Shown here: piece by piece, positions 1 through 7,602 of the stretch
How the letters are laid out: every line of letters starts with the position of its first letter
How positions within the stretch are numbered: position 1 is the first letter of the stretch
Virus record (IMG/VR): IMGVR_UViG_3300023171_000320
Location: 1-34,645 of that record
DNA length: 34,645 bases
Source: a virus
Reading direction: 5' to 3' (one strand)
Translations under genes and position numbers: made by a program
The notes under the pieces: model-generated
Database searches by the model: none
Seen by the model: only the letters and a program-made list of their open reading frames with translations
Told to the model about the DNA's origin: nothing

Positions 1-615
1 ACGATCGCCGGTAAGACCGAGAAGCGCCGCGCGCTCTATTGCCAGGTCGACGCCAACGACCAGCTCGTCGCCTTGGTCGCGGCCAACCAGAAGCCGTTCC
101 CATCGGTCGAGCTGACGCCGAGCTACGCCGGCACCGACAAGATCGGTCTGATCGGTCTCGCCTTCACCGACAAGCCGGCATCGATCGCGACCGAATCGCT
201 GCAGTTCTCGCGCAGCGCCCCAGGCACGATGTTCGCCGCGGCGACCGAGGGCGTGCCGCTCGAATTCGAAGCCGCGCCCGCGGATCCCGCTAAGGTCGAG
301 GGCGCCATCGCCAGCTTCTTCTCGGCGCTCGCGGTAAAGCTGAAGGGCGAACCCGAGAAGCCGACCACGCCGGTAACGCCGCCCACCCCCGCGAACGACA
401 ACGCCTTCGATCCCGCCGCGTTCACCACCCAGCTCGGCGACGCCGTCCGGTTGTCGATCGCCGCGGCGATGAAGCCCGTCACCGACGTCCAGACCGCGAT
501 GCAGGCGGAGTTCGCGACGCTGAAGGGCCAGCTCGAGACGACCGAAGGGTCGGCCTTCTCGCGCCTGCCGGCGTCGGGCGGCGCGGTCGACGCGAAGTTC
601 GCCACCGACTGCTGA
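1..615 (+). CDS. O: Capsid scaffolding protein/protease GpO (5'-truncated)
   Basis: The frame is open from the first base and the gene enters from the left, so no start is visible; 204 residues remain. In P2, GpO is both the internal scaffold for procapsid assembly and the serine protease that trims the capsid protein. The visible N-terminal half has the family signature: a polar stretch ending near NDQLVALV, then QKPFPSVELTPSYAG, then GLIGLAFTDKPASIATE. The Ser in the PAS motif sits where the P2 nucleophile is expected; this is by analogy and was not aligned. The second half is Pro/Ala-rich and then helical, as expected of a scaffolding tail. It lies 40 bp upstream of the major capsid gene, the P2 order. 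The catalytic Asp and His, if present, would lie in the missing part or near the edge. Confidence 0.9.
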   Translation, partial: TIAGKTEKRRALYCQVDANDQLVALVAANQKPFPSVELTPSYAGTDKIGLIGLAFTDKPASIATESLQFSRSAPGTMFAAATEGVPLEFEAAPADPAKVEGAIASFFSALAVKLKGEPEKPTTPVTPPTPANDNAFDPAAFTTQLGDAVRLSIAAAMKPVTDVQTAMQAEFATLKGQLETTEGSAFSRLPASGGAVDAKFATDC

Positions 616-655
616 TCGCCGTCAGCCCCACCGTTTCTCACGCCGGAGTCCCTCC

Positions 656-1708
656 ATGCAGACCGCCACTCGCCTCAAGTTCAACCAGTATGTCGGCCAG
701 CTCGCGCAGCTGAACAACATCGACGCCTCGCTGACCGTCATTCCCGGTGAGCTGAAGCAGTTCGCGGTCGCCGCGGTCATCGAACAGCGGCTGCAGGCCA
801 AGCTGCAGCTGACCAGCGACTTCATGAGCCGCATCAACGTCGTGCCCGTCGCGGCACAGCAGGGCCAGCGCGTCGGCGTCGGCGTCAACCGCTCGCTCGC
901 CAGCCGCACCGACACCGCGGCCGGTCATCGCCGCAACGTCAGCGATCCGACCACCAGCGACGTGATCGACCAGTATTTCTGCAAAAAGACCGATTACGAT
1001 TATTCGTGGGGCTACACGCTGCTCGACGCCTGGTCGCATCGGCCGGAATTCCAGCAGCTCGTCCGCGATGCCGTGCTGGTGCAGAAGGCCGAGGACATCA
1101 TCACCATCGGCTTCAATGGCGTCGACGCGGCCGTCGAGACCAACCGCAACACCTATCCGCTCCTGCAGGACGTCAACTGGGGCTGGCTCTACAAGATGCG
1201 CACCTATGCCGGCGCGCGCGTGATGAGCCACGGCAGCAAGGATAGCGCGAAGGTCTACGTCTCCGACACCGGCAACGCCGACTACGTCAACCTCGACGCA
1301 CTGGTGTTCGACGCGATCGGCAACCTGTTGCACGAGCGCTTCCGCACCTCGACCGACCTGGTCGTGATCGTCGGCTCCGACCTGGTGCAGGAGAAGTATT
1401 TCAAGATCATCTCCGCGGCCGGCGACAAGGCGACCGAACAGGTGGCGCGCGACGTGATCATGTCGAGCCGCAACCTGGGCGGCAAGCCGACCATGCAGGT
1501 GCCGTTCTTCCCCGCCAACGCGATCATGATCACCAGCCTGAAGAACCTATCCTACTACTGGCAGACCGGCTCGGCCCGGCGCGCGGTGAAGGATGAGCCC
1601 GAATACGACCGTATCGCCAACTACGAGAGCATCAACGACGCTTTCATGGTCGAGGAATACGGCAAGGCCTGCCTGATCGAGAACATCCAGCTCGGGCCGA
1701 AGGTCTAA
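656..1708 (+). CDS. N: Major capsid protein GpN
   Basis: This 350-residue protein is close to the 357 residues of P2 GpN and would form the icosahedral T=7-type shell after cleavage by GpO. The N-terminus has the family pattern (TRLKFNQYVGQLAQLN, then SDFMSRINVVPV and VGVNRSLASRTDT). The rest continues with typical blocks such as YFCKKTDYDYSWGYTLLDAW, HLPEF-like HRPEFQQLV, and GGLPTMQVPFFP-like GGKPTMQVPFFP. A Shine-Dalgarno GGAG at 645-648 lies 7 nt before the ATG, supporting this start. The gene follows O and precedes M, as in P2. No anomalies were seen. Confidence 0.95.
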   Translation: MQTATRLKFNQYVGQLAQLNNIDASLTVIPGELKQFAVAAVIEQRLQAKLQLTSDFMSRINVVPVAAQQGQRVGVGVNRSLASRTDTAAGHRRNVSDPTTSDVIDQYFCKKTDYDYSWGYTLLDAWSHRPEFQQLVRDAVLVQKAEDIITIGFNGVDAAVETNRNTYPLLQDVNWGWLYKMRTYAGARVMSHGSKDSAKVYVSDTGNADYVNLDALVFDAIGNLLHERFRTSTDLVVIVGSDLVQEKYFKIISAAGDKATEQVARDVIMSSRNLGGKPTMQVPFFPANAIMITSLKNLSYYWQTGSARRAVKDEPEYDRIANYESINDAFMVEEYGKACLIENIQLGPKV

Positions 1709-1758
1709 CCGACCTTCCGCCCCACCAGCTGCCCGCCCCTCGCTTTTCGGACACGATC

Positions 1759-2628
1759 ATGAGCCCAGCTCGCCTCCATAGGGAACGCCTCGCCGCTTCG
1801 ACGGCCATGCCTTGCCCCAACCCGATCGTTCCAAACGCGGGGGGTGGGCAACCACCCATGCCCGACCTGACGCCAGCATCCGAACATCGCCTGGCGCTCG
1901 CCATAGCCGCTGCCGCGGCCAACGGTGGGCAAGTGATCGACGGCGACCAGGTGATCGACCCGATCGCCGCGCAGATGAAGCTGCGCCTGGCGCACGACCT
2001 GCGCCGGCTGAAGACGATCCAGTCGATCGAATTGAAGGTCAAGGCGAAGCGCGAGATGCTTCCCGAATATCGCGCCTGGTGCGATCATCTCCTAACCCTC
2101 GGGCAGGAAACCAAGGGCATCGAAATGCCATCGACCGGCGCCGACGACGTGCTGCCGATCATGATGGTCTGGTCGATCGACGTCGGCGACTGGCCGCGCG
2201 CGATCGAACTCGCCACCTTCGTCCTCGACTTCAACGTGCCGCTGCCCGCTCGCTACGTCCGTGCCGCGCCTTCGCTGCTCGCCGAAGAGATCGCGGTTGC
2301 CGCGATCAAGCTGCAGGCGACCGGCGCCGTGTTCCCGCTCGACGTCCTCGAGCAGGTCGAGGTGATGACTGCGGAAGCGGACATGCATGACGAGATCCGC
2401 GCCAAGCTGATGAAGGCGATCGGCTTCGAACTCGCCCGCCGGGCGGAAGACATCGAGTCCGGCACCCCCGATTTCGTCACCGCGGCCGAACGCGCGCTCG
2501 TGCCGCTGCGCCGCGCGCAGGCGCTGCACGATCGCGTCGGCGCAAAGGACAAGATCAAGCGGCTCGAGCGGGCGCTCGCGCCGCCCAAGCCACCCAAGAA
2601 CAGGGCCGGAACTCCACCGGCCGCATGA
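1759..2628 (+). CDS. M: Terminase small (endonuclease) subunit GpM
   Basis: The protein has 289 residues (P2 GpM has 247). In P2, GpM works with GpP to recognise and cut cos and start packaging. The ATG at 1759 is chosen because the N-terminus MSPARLHRERLAA matches the conserved SPAxRHRxR start of the family. Two later in-frame ATGs (1807, 1858) would remove this motif, although 1858 has a G-rich stretch upstream. Between the N-terminal motif and the conserved core is an extra Pro/Gly-rich stretch of about 30 residues. The core includes LRLAHDLRRLKTIQSIELKVKAKREMLPEY and VWSIDVGDWPRAIELATFVL. The C-terminus is Pro/Lys-rich and its stop overlaps a possible ATGA restart. Confidence 0.9.
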   Translation: MSPARLHRERLAASTAMPCPNPIVPNAGGGQPPMPDLTPASEHRLALAIAAAAANGGQVIDGDQVIDPIAAQMKLRLAHDLRRLKTIQSIELKVKAKREMLPEYRAWCDHLLTLGQETKGIEMPSTGADDVLPIMMVWSIDVGDWPRAIELATFVLDFNVPLPARYVRAAPSLLAEEIAVAAIKLQATGAVFPLDVLEQVEVMTAEADMHDEIRAKLMKAIGFELARRAEDIESGTPDFVTAAERALVPLRRAQALHDRVGAKDKIKRLERALAPPKPPKNRAGTPPAA

Positions 2629-2771
2629 ACGACCGGCCGGGCAACCCTCGGCCGGCGACCAGCTCGCCCCCGGCGCTCGGGGACGGATCGCGCGATGCGG
2701 GAGAGCCCTTCGGGGCTGAGGGCCGCCATCGAACCCGATCCCCACCCCCGTGTTTCTCGAAGGACCGCCCC

Positions 2772-2987
2772 GTGAACATCGTCACCGGCATTACCCTCGC
2801 GCTGGCACTGCTCTGCATGGGCGTCGGCGCCTGGCTCACCATGGCGGGGTTCGTCCTAGCTACCTTGCGCGCGACCGAGGGCGGTGCCCGTGCTGCGCTG
2901 ATGATCCGGCAAGGCGTCGCTGCTAGCTGCATCGGCATGCTAATGTTCGGCGCGGGATCGATCGGCATCGCCCGGCTGATGTCATGA
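2772..2987 (+). CDS. Small two-helix membrane protein of unknown function
   Basis: A 71-residue protein inserted between M and L, where P2 has no gene. It has two hydrophobic segments (about residues 2-27 and 45-67) separated by a short charged loop (LRATEGGAR). GTG at 2772 is preferred because a GAAGGA ribosome-binding site lies 8 nt upstream and the protein then begins directly with the first membrane segment. An in-frame ATG at 2625, overlapping the M stop as ATGA, would add 49 low-complexity residues and cannot be excluded. The stop overlaps the start of L (ATGA). A role in head assembly, DNA entry or early lysis is possible, but nothing in the sequence decides this. Confidence 0.6.
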   Translation: MNIVTGITLALALLCMGVGAWLTMAGFVLATLRATEGGARAALMIRQGVAASCIGMLMFGAGSIGIARLMS

Positions 2988-3463
2988 GCAGCCTTGTTAT
3001 CGGCCCCGTCGTCGGCAGGCCTCCGATCGTCGAGGCGCCTATCTTGAATGACGGCTGGTTTCCCGACATCGACCCTGCCGCCATCCGCAAGGTCGCGCGG
3101 ATCCCTGTCGAGCGCGTGATTCCCGAGCGGCTCCGCGAAGCGTTGTTGAACGCCATCATCACGGTCGGCGACGAACTCGGCGACTGGCGGGTCACCCACA
3201 TCGCGGCCGGTCGCGCTCAGCTCGATCAGGTCGATCCCCGCACGATCGACGGCGAGAATCGTCTCGTCATCCTTTACCGTCGCGCCATCGCCGCGACCGC
3301 CAAGGCCGAGCTGGTCGAGCGCCAGCGCGACATCGATACGACGACGGGCGGGCAGCGCGACGTCGCGGATCTGGAACCGTCGATCGGTGAACTGCGCCGC
3401 GACGCCATCCATGCCGTGCGCACCATCCTCGGCCGCGGCCTGACCGATATCGAGCTGATCTGA
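2984..3463 (+). CDS. L: Head completion/stabilisation protein GpL
   Basis: The protein has 159 residues (P2 GpL has 169). In P2, GpL completes DNA-filled heads and stabilises the connector before tail joining. Family features seen here are the WFPDIDPAAIRKVARIP start of the conserved domain, VIPERLREALLNAI, and a C-terminal DLEPSIGELRRDAIHAVRTILGR helix. The start codon overlaps the preceding stop (ATGA) and its own stop overlaps the start of X, so it is probably translationally coupled on both sides. Confidence 0.9.
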   Translation: MSSLVIGPVVGRPPIVEAPILNDGWFPDIDPAAIRKVARIPVERVIPERLREALLNAIITVGDELGDWRVTHIAAGRAQLDQVDPRTIDGENRLVILYRRAIAATAKAELVERQRDIDTTTGGQRDVADLEPSIGELRRDAIHAVRTILGRGLTDIELI

Positions 3464-3675
3464 TGGCGGACATCATCCACGCGCGCGCGGACGATACGCT
3501 CGACGGCCTGATCTGGCGCGAACGTCGTCTCGACGCCGCGAACCTCCCCGCCGTGCTGGCCGTGAACCCCGGTCTGGCGGCGCTTGGCGCGATTCTGCCC
3601 GACGGGACCGCAGTCACGCTTCCCGACACCGCGCCCGCCTCGACGGTTCGCGACATCATCCAGCTCTGGGACTGA
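3463..3675 (+). CDS. X: Tail protein GpX
   Basis: A 70-residue protein matching the short Phage_tail_X family (P2 GpX has 67 residues). It has the TLDGLIWRE motif near residue 13, the PGLAALGAILPDGTAVTLPD core and a WD C-terminus. In P2, X is an essential tail gene of LysM-like fold, probably acting at the baseplate or tail tip. Its ATG overlaps the L stop by one base (TGATG). It sits between head completion and lysis genes exactly as in P2. Confidence 0.92.
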   Translation: MADIIHARADDTLDGLIWRERRLDAANLPAVLAVNPGLAALGAILPDGTAVTLPDTAPASTVRDIIQLWD

Positions 3676-3679
3676 TCGC

Positions 3680-4033
3680 ATGAAGGATCTACTCCACGAA
3701 TTCGGCGTCACGTTGCTGGGGTTCATCATGAGCCTGATGCCGGCTGCGCTCGGCGCCGCTGTCAGTCTCGCATACGAACCCGGCCTCACCTGGTCGCGCC
3801 GCTTCACGCAGATGAGCGTCGGCATTGTCGTCAGCTATTTCGCCTCGGGCGTGATCAAGGTGCTCTGGCCGTGGGGCGTGCCCGACCCCTTCGTCATCCA
3901 GGCGGTGTCGTTCGTGCTGGGTATGATCGCGTTCAAGGCGACCCCGAAGTTCATCGCCGGGCTCAGCGAGCGCGTGACCGACATTCCCGCCGCCTTTTTC
4001 GACCGCTTCTTCCCGCGAAAGGATCGCCTGTGA
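3680..4033 (+). CDS. Putative holin
   Basis: A 117-residue membrane protein with three predicted transmembrane segments (about residues 9-31, 43-61 and 69-90) and a charged C-terminal tail ending RFFPRKDRL. It directly precedes and overlaps (GTGA) the endolysin gene and follows X, the P2 position of holin Y. This supports a role in forming inner-membrane lesions that release the endolysin at lysis. An internal ATG at residue 14-15 (FIMSLMP) could give a shorter product as in dual-start holins, but this is speculation. Function is assigned from topology and position. Confidence 0.75.
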   Translation: MKDLLHEFGVTLLGFIMSLMPAALGAAVSLAYEPGLTWSRRFTQMSVGIVVSYFASGVIKVLWPWGVPDPFVIQAVSFVLGMIAFKATPKFIAGLSERVTDIPAAFFDRFFPRKDRL

Positions 4034-4554
4034 CCTATGACCGCGCCCGCCTGGCGGCCGAGATCGGCCGCGACGAAGGCGACAAGCTGAAATGGTATCG
4101 CTGCACCGCGGGCAAGCGCTCGATCGGCAAGGGGCGCAACCTCGACGACGTCGGGATCTCGGCCGACGAAACTCGCCTGCTGGGCATCACGGTCGCGAGC
4201 TGCATCGCGCGCGGCATCACTCAGGCGCAGTCCGATGCGCTGTTCGCCAACGATATCGGCCGCAGCGAACGCGACCTCGACGCGAAGCTGCCCTGGTGGC
4301 GCACGCTCGACGGCGTGCGTCAGCGCGTGCTGCTCAACATGTGCTTCAACATGGGTATCGGCCGCGCCCCGAATGCCAGCCGCAAGATCTCCGGTGCTGG
4401 TCTGCTCGGTTTCTACGGCACGCTGCCGAAGATCCAGCGCGGTGACTGGGCTGGCGCGGTCGCCGGCATGAAGTCGTCGAAATGGCACGCCCAAGTCGGC
4501 GCCCGCGCCGAGCGTCTGGAGGCAATGATGCTCACCGGAAAGGAGCCGAAATGA
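4030..4554 (+). CDS. Endolysin, T4-lysozyme type (GH24 muramidase)
   Basis: A 174-residue enzyme expected to cleave the MurNAc-GlcNAc bond of peptidoglycan. GTG at 4030 overlaps the holin stop. The catalytic block is RDEGDKLKWYRCTAGKRSIG: Glu16, then eight residues, Cys25, then five residues, Ser31. It therefore fits the known E-x8-D/C-x5-T arrangement with Cys in place of T4 Asp20 and Ser in place of Thr26. Further family features are FANDIGRSERDLDAKLPWW and LLNMCFNMGIG. There is no signal peptide or SAR segment, so export depends on the holin. P2's own endolysin K is of another class, so this lysis gene is a replacement relative to P2. Confidence 0.9.
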   Translation: MTYDRARLAAEIGRDEGDKLKWYRCTAGKRSIGKGRNLDDVGISADETRLLGITVASCIARGITQAQSDALFANDIGRSERDLDAKLPWWRTLDGVRQRVLLNMCFNMGIGRAPNASRKISGAGLLGFYGTLPKIQRGDWAGAVAGMKSSKWHAQVGARAERLEAMMLTGKEPK

Positions 4555-5015
4555 TCAAGTCCCTGTTCGCCAAGCTGCGCGGCGACATGGCGTTCATCGT
4601 CCTCGTCATCGTCGCCGCGGTCGGTGCCTGGCAATATGTCGAAGCCGGCCAGGCGCGCGCGGATCGCGACGATCTGCAGCACCGCGCCGAACTGATCTGT
4701 GCGCGCTCGGGTGCCGACTTCGCGGCCAAAGGCAAGATGGCGCGAGGCGTCGCCTGTGCGTCGACGATCGCCGGCCTGGCGAAGTTCAAGGCCAATAGCG
4801 ACGAGCTGGCTGCCACGACGCTGGCGCAGGCGCTGGCCGACCATGACGCCCGACAGAACAACGACACCCGCGCCGCGCGCGCTGCCGCAGAGGCAGCAAG
4901 CTCGGCCGCACAACGCATGGAGATGGCAGATGCGAACGCTGAACGAACGAACCTGGTCGATCGCGATTGGTTTCGCGCTGTCAACGGCGTTGCTGGCCTG
5001 CGCCCCGCACACTGA
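4551..5015 (+). CDS. Rz-like inner-membrane spanin (i-spanin)
   Basis: A 154-residue protein with one N-terminal membrane segment (about residues 13-31, preceded by KSLFAKLRGD) followed by a long Ala-, Arg- and Glu-rich helical region likely to form a periplasmic coiled coil. The start has a good AGGAG site at 4541-4545 and overlaps the endolysin stop (ATGA). A second reading frame inside its 3' end encodes an outer-membrane lipoprotein, the Rz/Rz1 architecture. The pair would fuse inner and outer membrane in the last step of lysis. Function is inferred from topology and the nested partner. Confidence 0.8.
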   Translation: MIKSLFAKLRGDMAFIVLVIVAAVGAWQYVEAGQARADRDDLQHRAELICARSGADFAAKGKMARGVACASTIAGLAKFKANSDELAATTLAQALADHDARQNNDTRAARAAAEAASSAAQRMEMADANAERTNLVDRDWFRAVNGVAGLRPAH

Positions 5016-5265
5016 GGCACCCCCGGCCGTCGTCTCGACGCCGATCGTCGTGAAGGTGAAGGATACGCCCCCGGCCGAGCTGCTCGCGTGCGCCGAGCGC
5101 CCTGAAGGGTTGCCCGAGGATCCCGCGCTGATCGCGCAGATCCCGACCGCGATCCGTGCCGGCATCATCCGCCTGGCGCGGGCGTTCGCCGGCAACGCCG
5201 ATCGCGCCGACCGACTGGTCAACTGGAACGCGCCAGGCACCTGCGCGGGTCGCGGGTCGAAGTGA
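4930..5265 (+). CDS. Rz1-like outer-membrane spanin lipoprotein (o-spanin), partly nested in Rz
   Basis: A 111-residue protein read in another + frame, beginning at ATG 4930 inside the i-spanin gene and continuing past its end. It starts MRTLNERTW, has a hydrophobic signal (SIAIGFALSTALLA) and a lipobox LLAC with the acylated Cys at residue 24. A Pro-rich stretch (TEAPPAVV, DTPPAEL) follows, as in Rz1 proteins. This places it as the outer-membrane partner of the upstream i-spanin. It is longer than lambda Rz1 and its C-terminal part (LPEDPALIAQIPTAI onward) resembles P2 LysC-type proteins. Its stop overlaps the GTG of R. Confidence 0.82.
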   Translation: MRTLNERTWSIAIGFALSTALLACAPHTEAPPAVVSTPIVVKVKDTPPAELLACAERPEGLPEDPALIAQIPTAIRAGIIRLARAFAGNADRADRLVNWNAPGTCAGRGSK

Positions 5266-5747
5266 AGAAACCCGCGCTCCTGCGCGAGACGCTGCTCCGC
5301 GCCGTGCCGTCGCTCGCGTTAGCGCCGGAAACCCTCGCGATGTATATCGACAAGGGGCGCATCGCGGCGCGCAGCACGAAGACGCTCAACTTCGAATATC
5401 GCTACACCGTCAACATCGTCGTCGAGGATTTCGCCGGCGATATCGACGCGCTGTTCGTGCCGCTGCTCGCATGGATCGCCCAGCAGCAGCCCGACCTGCT
5501 CGACCGCGCGCCGCAGGAACCCTTCAGCTTCGAGTCCGAGATCCTCGACGGCGATGCGGCTGACGTGTCGATCAACCTAGAGCTGTCCGAACGCGTCCGG
5601 GTCGAGCGCTTGGCTGACGGTAAGATGAGCGTCACCCATCTCGACGAACCGCCCTGCGCCGACGTGTTCCCCGGTGTCGAAAGCGTCAACCTGTGGCGCG
5701 GCCTCCTCGACGATCTGACCACCGGCGCCGGCGGCGTCCTACCGTAA
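5262..5747 (+). CDS. R: Tail completion protein GpR
   Basis: The protein has 161 residues (P2 GpR has 155). It carries the family start KKPALLRETLLRAVP, the FEYRYTVNIVVEDFAGD block and the DVSINLELSERVRV block. In P2, R and S finish the tail so that it can join the head. The start is a GTG overlapping the o-spanin stop (GTGA), and the gene is followed by S with a one-base overlap. Confidence 0.9.
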   Translation: MKKPALLRETLLRAVPSLALAPETLAMYIDKGRIAARSTKTLNFEYRYTVNIVVEDFAGDIDALFVPLLAWIAQQQPDLLDRAPQEPFSFESEILDGDAADVSINLELSERVRVERLADGKMSVTHLDEPPCADVFPGVESVNLWRGLLDDLTTGAGGVLP

Positions 5748-6412
5748 TGGCCGGTGACTTCGCCGCGATCGAGACGCTCGCCGGCGCGCTGCTCCGCTCC
5801 CTCGAGCCCGGCGCGCGCCGGTCGCTCCTCCGCAAGATGGCGCGCGAAGTTCAGAAGACACAGAGCGCGCGTATCGCCGCCAACCGTGCGGCCGATGGCA
5901 CGCCGTTCGCACCGCGCCGCCCGAAAAAGGCGCAGAAGCCGGGCAACTTCGCCGTCCGCTTCCTCTACCCCAAGGGCGCGACCGAGCCGCGCGTCGTGTT
6001 CATGAAGAGCTGGGTCCGCGAAGGGCCGCTGATGACCGGCTTCGACGTCGAGGCGGGCGGGATCCGCAGCTTCTTCTGGGACAAAGTCGAGAAGTGGCTC
6101 CCCGTCGAAGCGGCCGAACAGAACGCGCGCGCTGGCAAGTTTCGGCGCCGCGGCTCGATCAAGCAGAAGGCGATGTTCCGGAAGCTGCGCAACGGCCGAA
6201 ACCTGCGCGCCGATGCGACCGATCGCGAAGCATGGATCGGCTTCACCGGCCGCGCGGCCGACATCGCGCGCATCCACCAGGACGGCCTGTTCGATCGCCC
6301 GGCCGCTAAGGCGAAACCCGTCCGATATGCGGAACGCGCATTGCTCGGCCTGACCGAGGCGGAACGCAGCCGGGCGCTCGACATCTTCCTCGAGCACGTT
6401 GCTTCGGTTTAG
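5747..6412 (+). CDS. S: Tail completion/virion morphogenesis protein GpS
   Basis: The protein has 221 residues, longer than P2 GpS (150). Family features are the N-terminal IETLAGALLRSLEPGARRSLLRKMAREVQKTQ, the GTPFAPRRPK block and the C-terminal YAERALLGLTEAERSRALDIFLEH. The extra length is a central basic insert (GKFRRRGSIKQKAMFRKLR, about residues 126-150), common to longer alphaproteobacterial versions as far as I recall. ATG at 5747 shares a base with the R stop (TAATG). It closes the head-tail joining block; the envelope-gene island begins right after it. Confidence 0.88.
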   Translation: MAGDFAAIETLAGALLRSLEPGARRSLLRKMAREVQKTQSARIAANRAADGTPFAPRRPKKAQKPGNFAVRFLYPKGATEPRVVFMKSWVREGPLMTGFDVEAGGIRSFFWDKVEKWLPVEAAEQNARAGKFRRRGSIKQKAMFRKLRNGRNLRADATDREAWIGFTGRAADIARIHQDGLFDRPAAKAKPVRYAERALLGLTEAERSRALDIFLEHVASV

Positions 6413-6418
6413 TCCGGT

Positions 6419-6452
6419 ACCGCCCACTAGCGGACATTCGTGGGTCCGCTAG
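6419..6452. repeat. Repeat copy A with 9-bp hairpin at left edge of the island
   Basis: The segment at 6419-6443 resembles two other copies at about 7042-7084 and 7914-7956, sharing a ccgccca...gcggacattcg core. It also carries a perfect inverted repeat, CTAGCGGAC (6427-6435) and GTCCGCTAG (6444-6452), with an 8-nt loop. The hairpin could end tail-operon transcription or be an operator for the next gene; no T-run follows it. Confidence 0.55.
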
Positions 6453-6460
6453 GATAAGGG

Positions 6461-6979
6461 ATGACCAAGCGTCGCCGCCTGTTAGCAATCGTCGCGCTTG
6501 CACTTTTGGTGACCAACGCGCTCCTCTTATTCGCATCGTACAAGCGCCATCTTTCTCACAACGCAACAGTCACGTACGTTGGACTAGATTCGACAGACAT
6601 GCTTGTGCCGGTTGGTATGCGTCCTGCCAAATTACAGGGCGGCAAATGGGACGTAGATCCGATACCAACGCTCAATGCAGCGATGTTGGAAACGCACAGC
6701 GGCGCACGTCCTAGGCCAATTGCTTTAGTCAGCTTGGCTCCTCAAGCGACGTACGGCAAAGCGATAAGTGTTTTTCGAGCTTTGAAGGCCCGCAAAGTCT
6801 GTAACGTACTCATTCGAGAGAGCGGGCGGGTGGAACCTAACATCGTGAACTTTCCGGATGGGCCGGAAAGAGCGATCGCAATCCCGGCTTTAGTGCTTTG
6901 TGGTTCTTCGATAGGCGATGCGGGCTTCTTCGGCGTTCTCCCAGCGGACGGCCCAATCCACGTGGATCACGACGGTTAG
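6461..6979 (+). CDS. Membrane-anchored protein of unknown function, possibly ExbD/TolR-like
   Basis: A 172-residue protein with a basic start (MTKRRR) and one hydrophobic segment (about residues 8-26), predicting a signal anchor with a periplasmic domain. The stretch IALVSLAPQATYGKAISVFRALKA vaguely recalls the periplasmic domain of ExbD/TolR (a strand, then a Tyr-containing helix), but this is a weak impression. GATAAGGG directly precedes the ATG. The gene is visibly richer in A/T than the tail genes around it and starts an island between S and J where P2 has no gene. It is probably a moron or lysogenic-conversion gene; the alternative is a host-derived insertion. Confidence 0.6.
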   Translation: MTKRRRLLAIVALALLVTNALLLFASYKRHLSHNATVTYVGLDSTDMLVPVGMRPAKLQGGKWDVDPIPTLNAAMLETHSGARPRPIALVSLAPQATYGKAISVFRALKARKVCNVLIRESGRVEPNIVNFPDGPERAIAIPALVLCGSSIGDAGFFGVLPADGPIHVDHDG

Positions 6980-7041
6980 TCGTTTTCCCAATGTCTCTTT
7001 TCCACCACGTCGCGACATTGGCGCTCGGCAATGCGGATGCC

Positions 7042-7084
7042 AGAAGCCGCCCTTCCGCTGTCGCCCAGTTGCGGACATCAGGGG
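7042..7084. repeat. Repeat copy B inside the island
   Basis: A 43-nt segment sharing 30 of 43 positions by hand alignment with copy C at 7914-7956. It lies between the first and second island genes, just before the lipoprotein start. Such degenerate intergenic repeats, including the gcggacat core, look like the dispersed repeats I associate with sphingomonad chromosomes. Confidence 0.55.
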
Positions 7085-7102
7085 ATGCCGTATCTTCGCC
7101 CA

Positions 7103-7504
7103 ATGAACAGAACCAACATGGCCCTGCTTGTGATGGCCAGCGTGACCGCGTGCACCACCACATCGGTGCCACGAAGCTATCTGACTCCGTCGGAAGCCCT
7201 CACTCGCGCTACCACGCTTGATGGGACGCGGGTAACGGTTGGCGGAGTAGTTGATTTGGGAACGAACTCCCGCTGTTTGTATGACTCAATGGAGGCAATC
7301 CGCAGTCGCCGTGGCGACGGAGAAAGCGTCCTCACCCTATCGGAAGGCGACCGGGTTCTTCAACGTAGAGCGGACCTGAACCATCGCTTCGTCATAGTAA
7401 CGGGCACGTTCAAGCGGGTGTTCAATGAGCAGGATGTGCTCGACCTTTATCAGTGCAACGACGCCGGGATTGAACAGGATTCGGTCCGGAGAGCGCATCC
7501 TTAG
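7103..7504 (+). CDS. Predicted lipoprotein of unknown function
   Basis: A 133-residue protein starting at ATG 7103 (MNRTNMALLVMASVTAC). It has a short signal sequence with lipobox VTAC, acylated Cys at residue 17, and Thr/Ser residues after it. An upstream in-frame ATG at 7031 would put 24 non-signal residues before the signal and is unlikely. The mature part begins LTPSEALTRATTLDGTRVTVGGVVDLG, a pattern seen in small OB-like periplasmic domains, but I do not recognise the family. It is second in the island between tail genes S and J. An envelope-modifying lysogenic conversion role is possible but not shown. Confidence 0.65.
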   Translation: MNRTNMALLVMASVTACTTTSVPRSYLTPSEALTRATTLDGTRVTVGGVVDLGTNSRCLYDSMEAIRSRRGDGESVLTLSEGDRVLQRRADLNHRFVIVTGTFKRVFNEQDVLDLYQCNDAGIEQDSVRRAHP

Positions 7505-7602
7505 CGCACGGCAGCTAACCACCAATGGTTGCCGTTCGCAGCGCAGGTAGCGCTTCCCGAAAGCCGACGTTACGGTTGGCCCTAAATCAAGATGAGGGCA
7601 GC

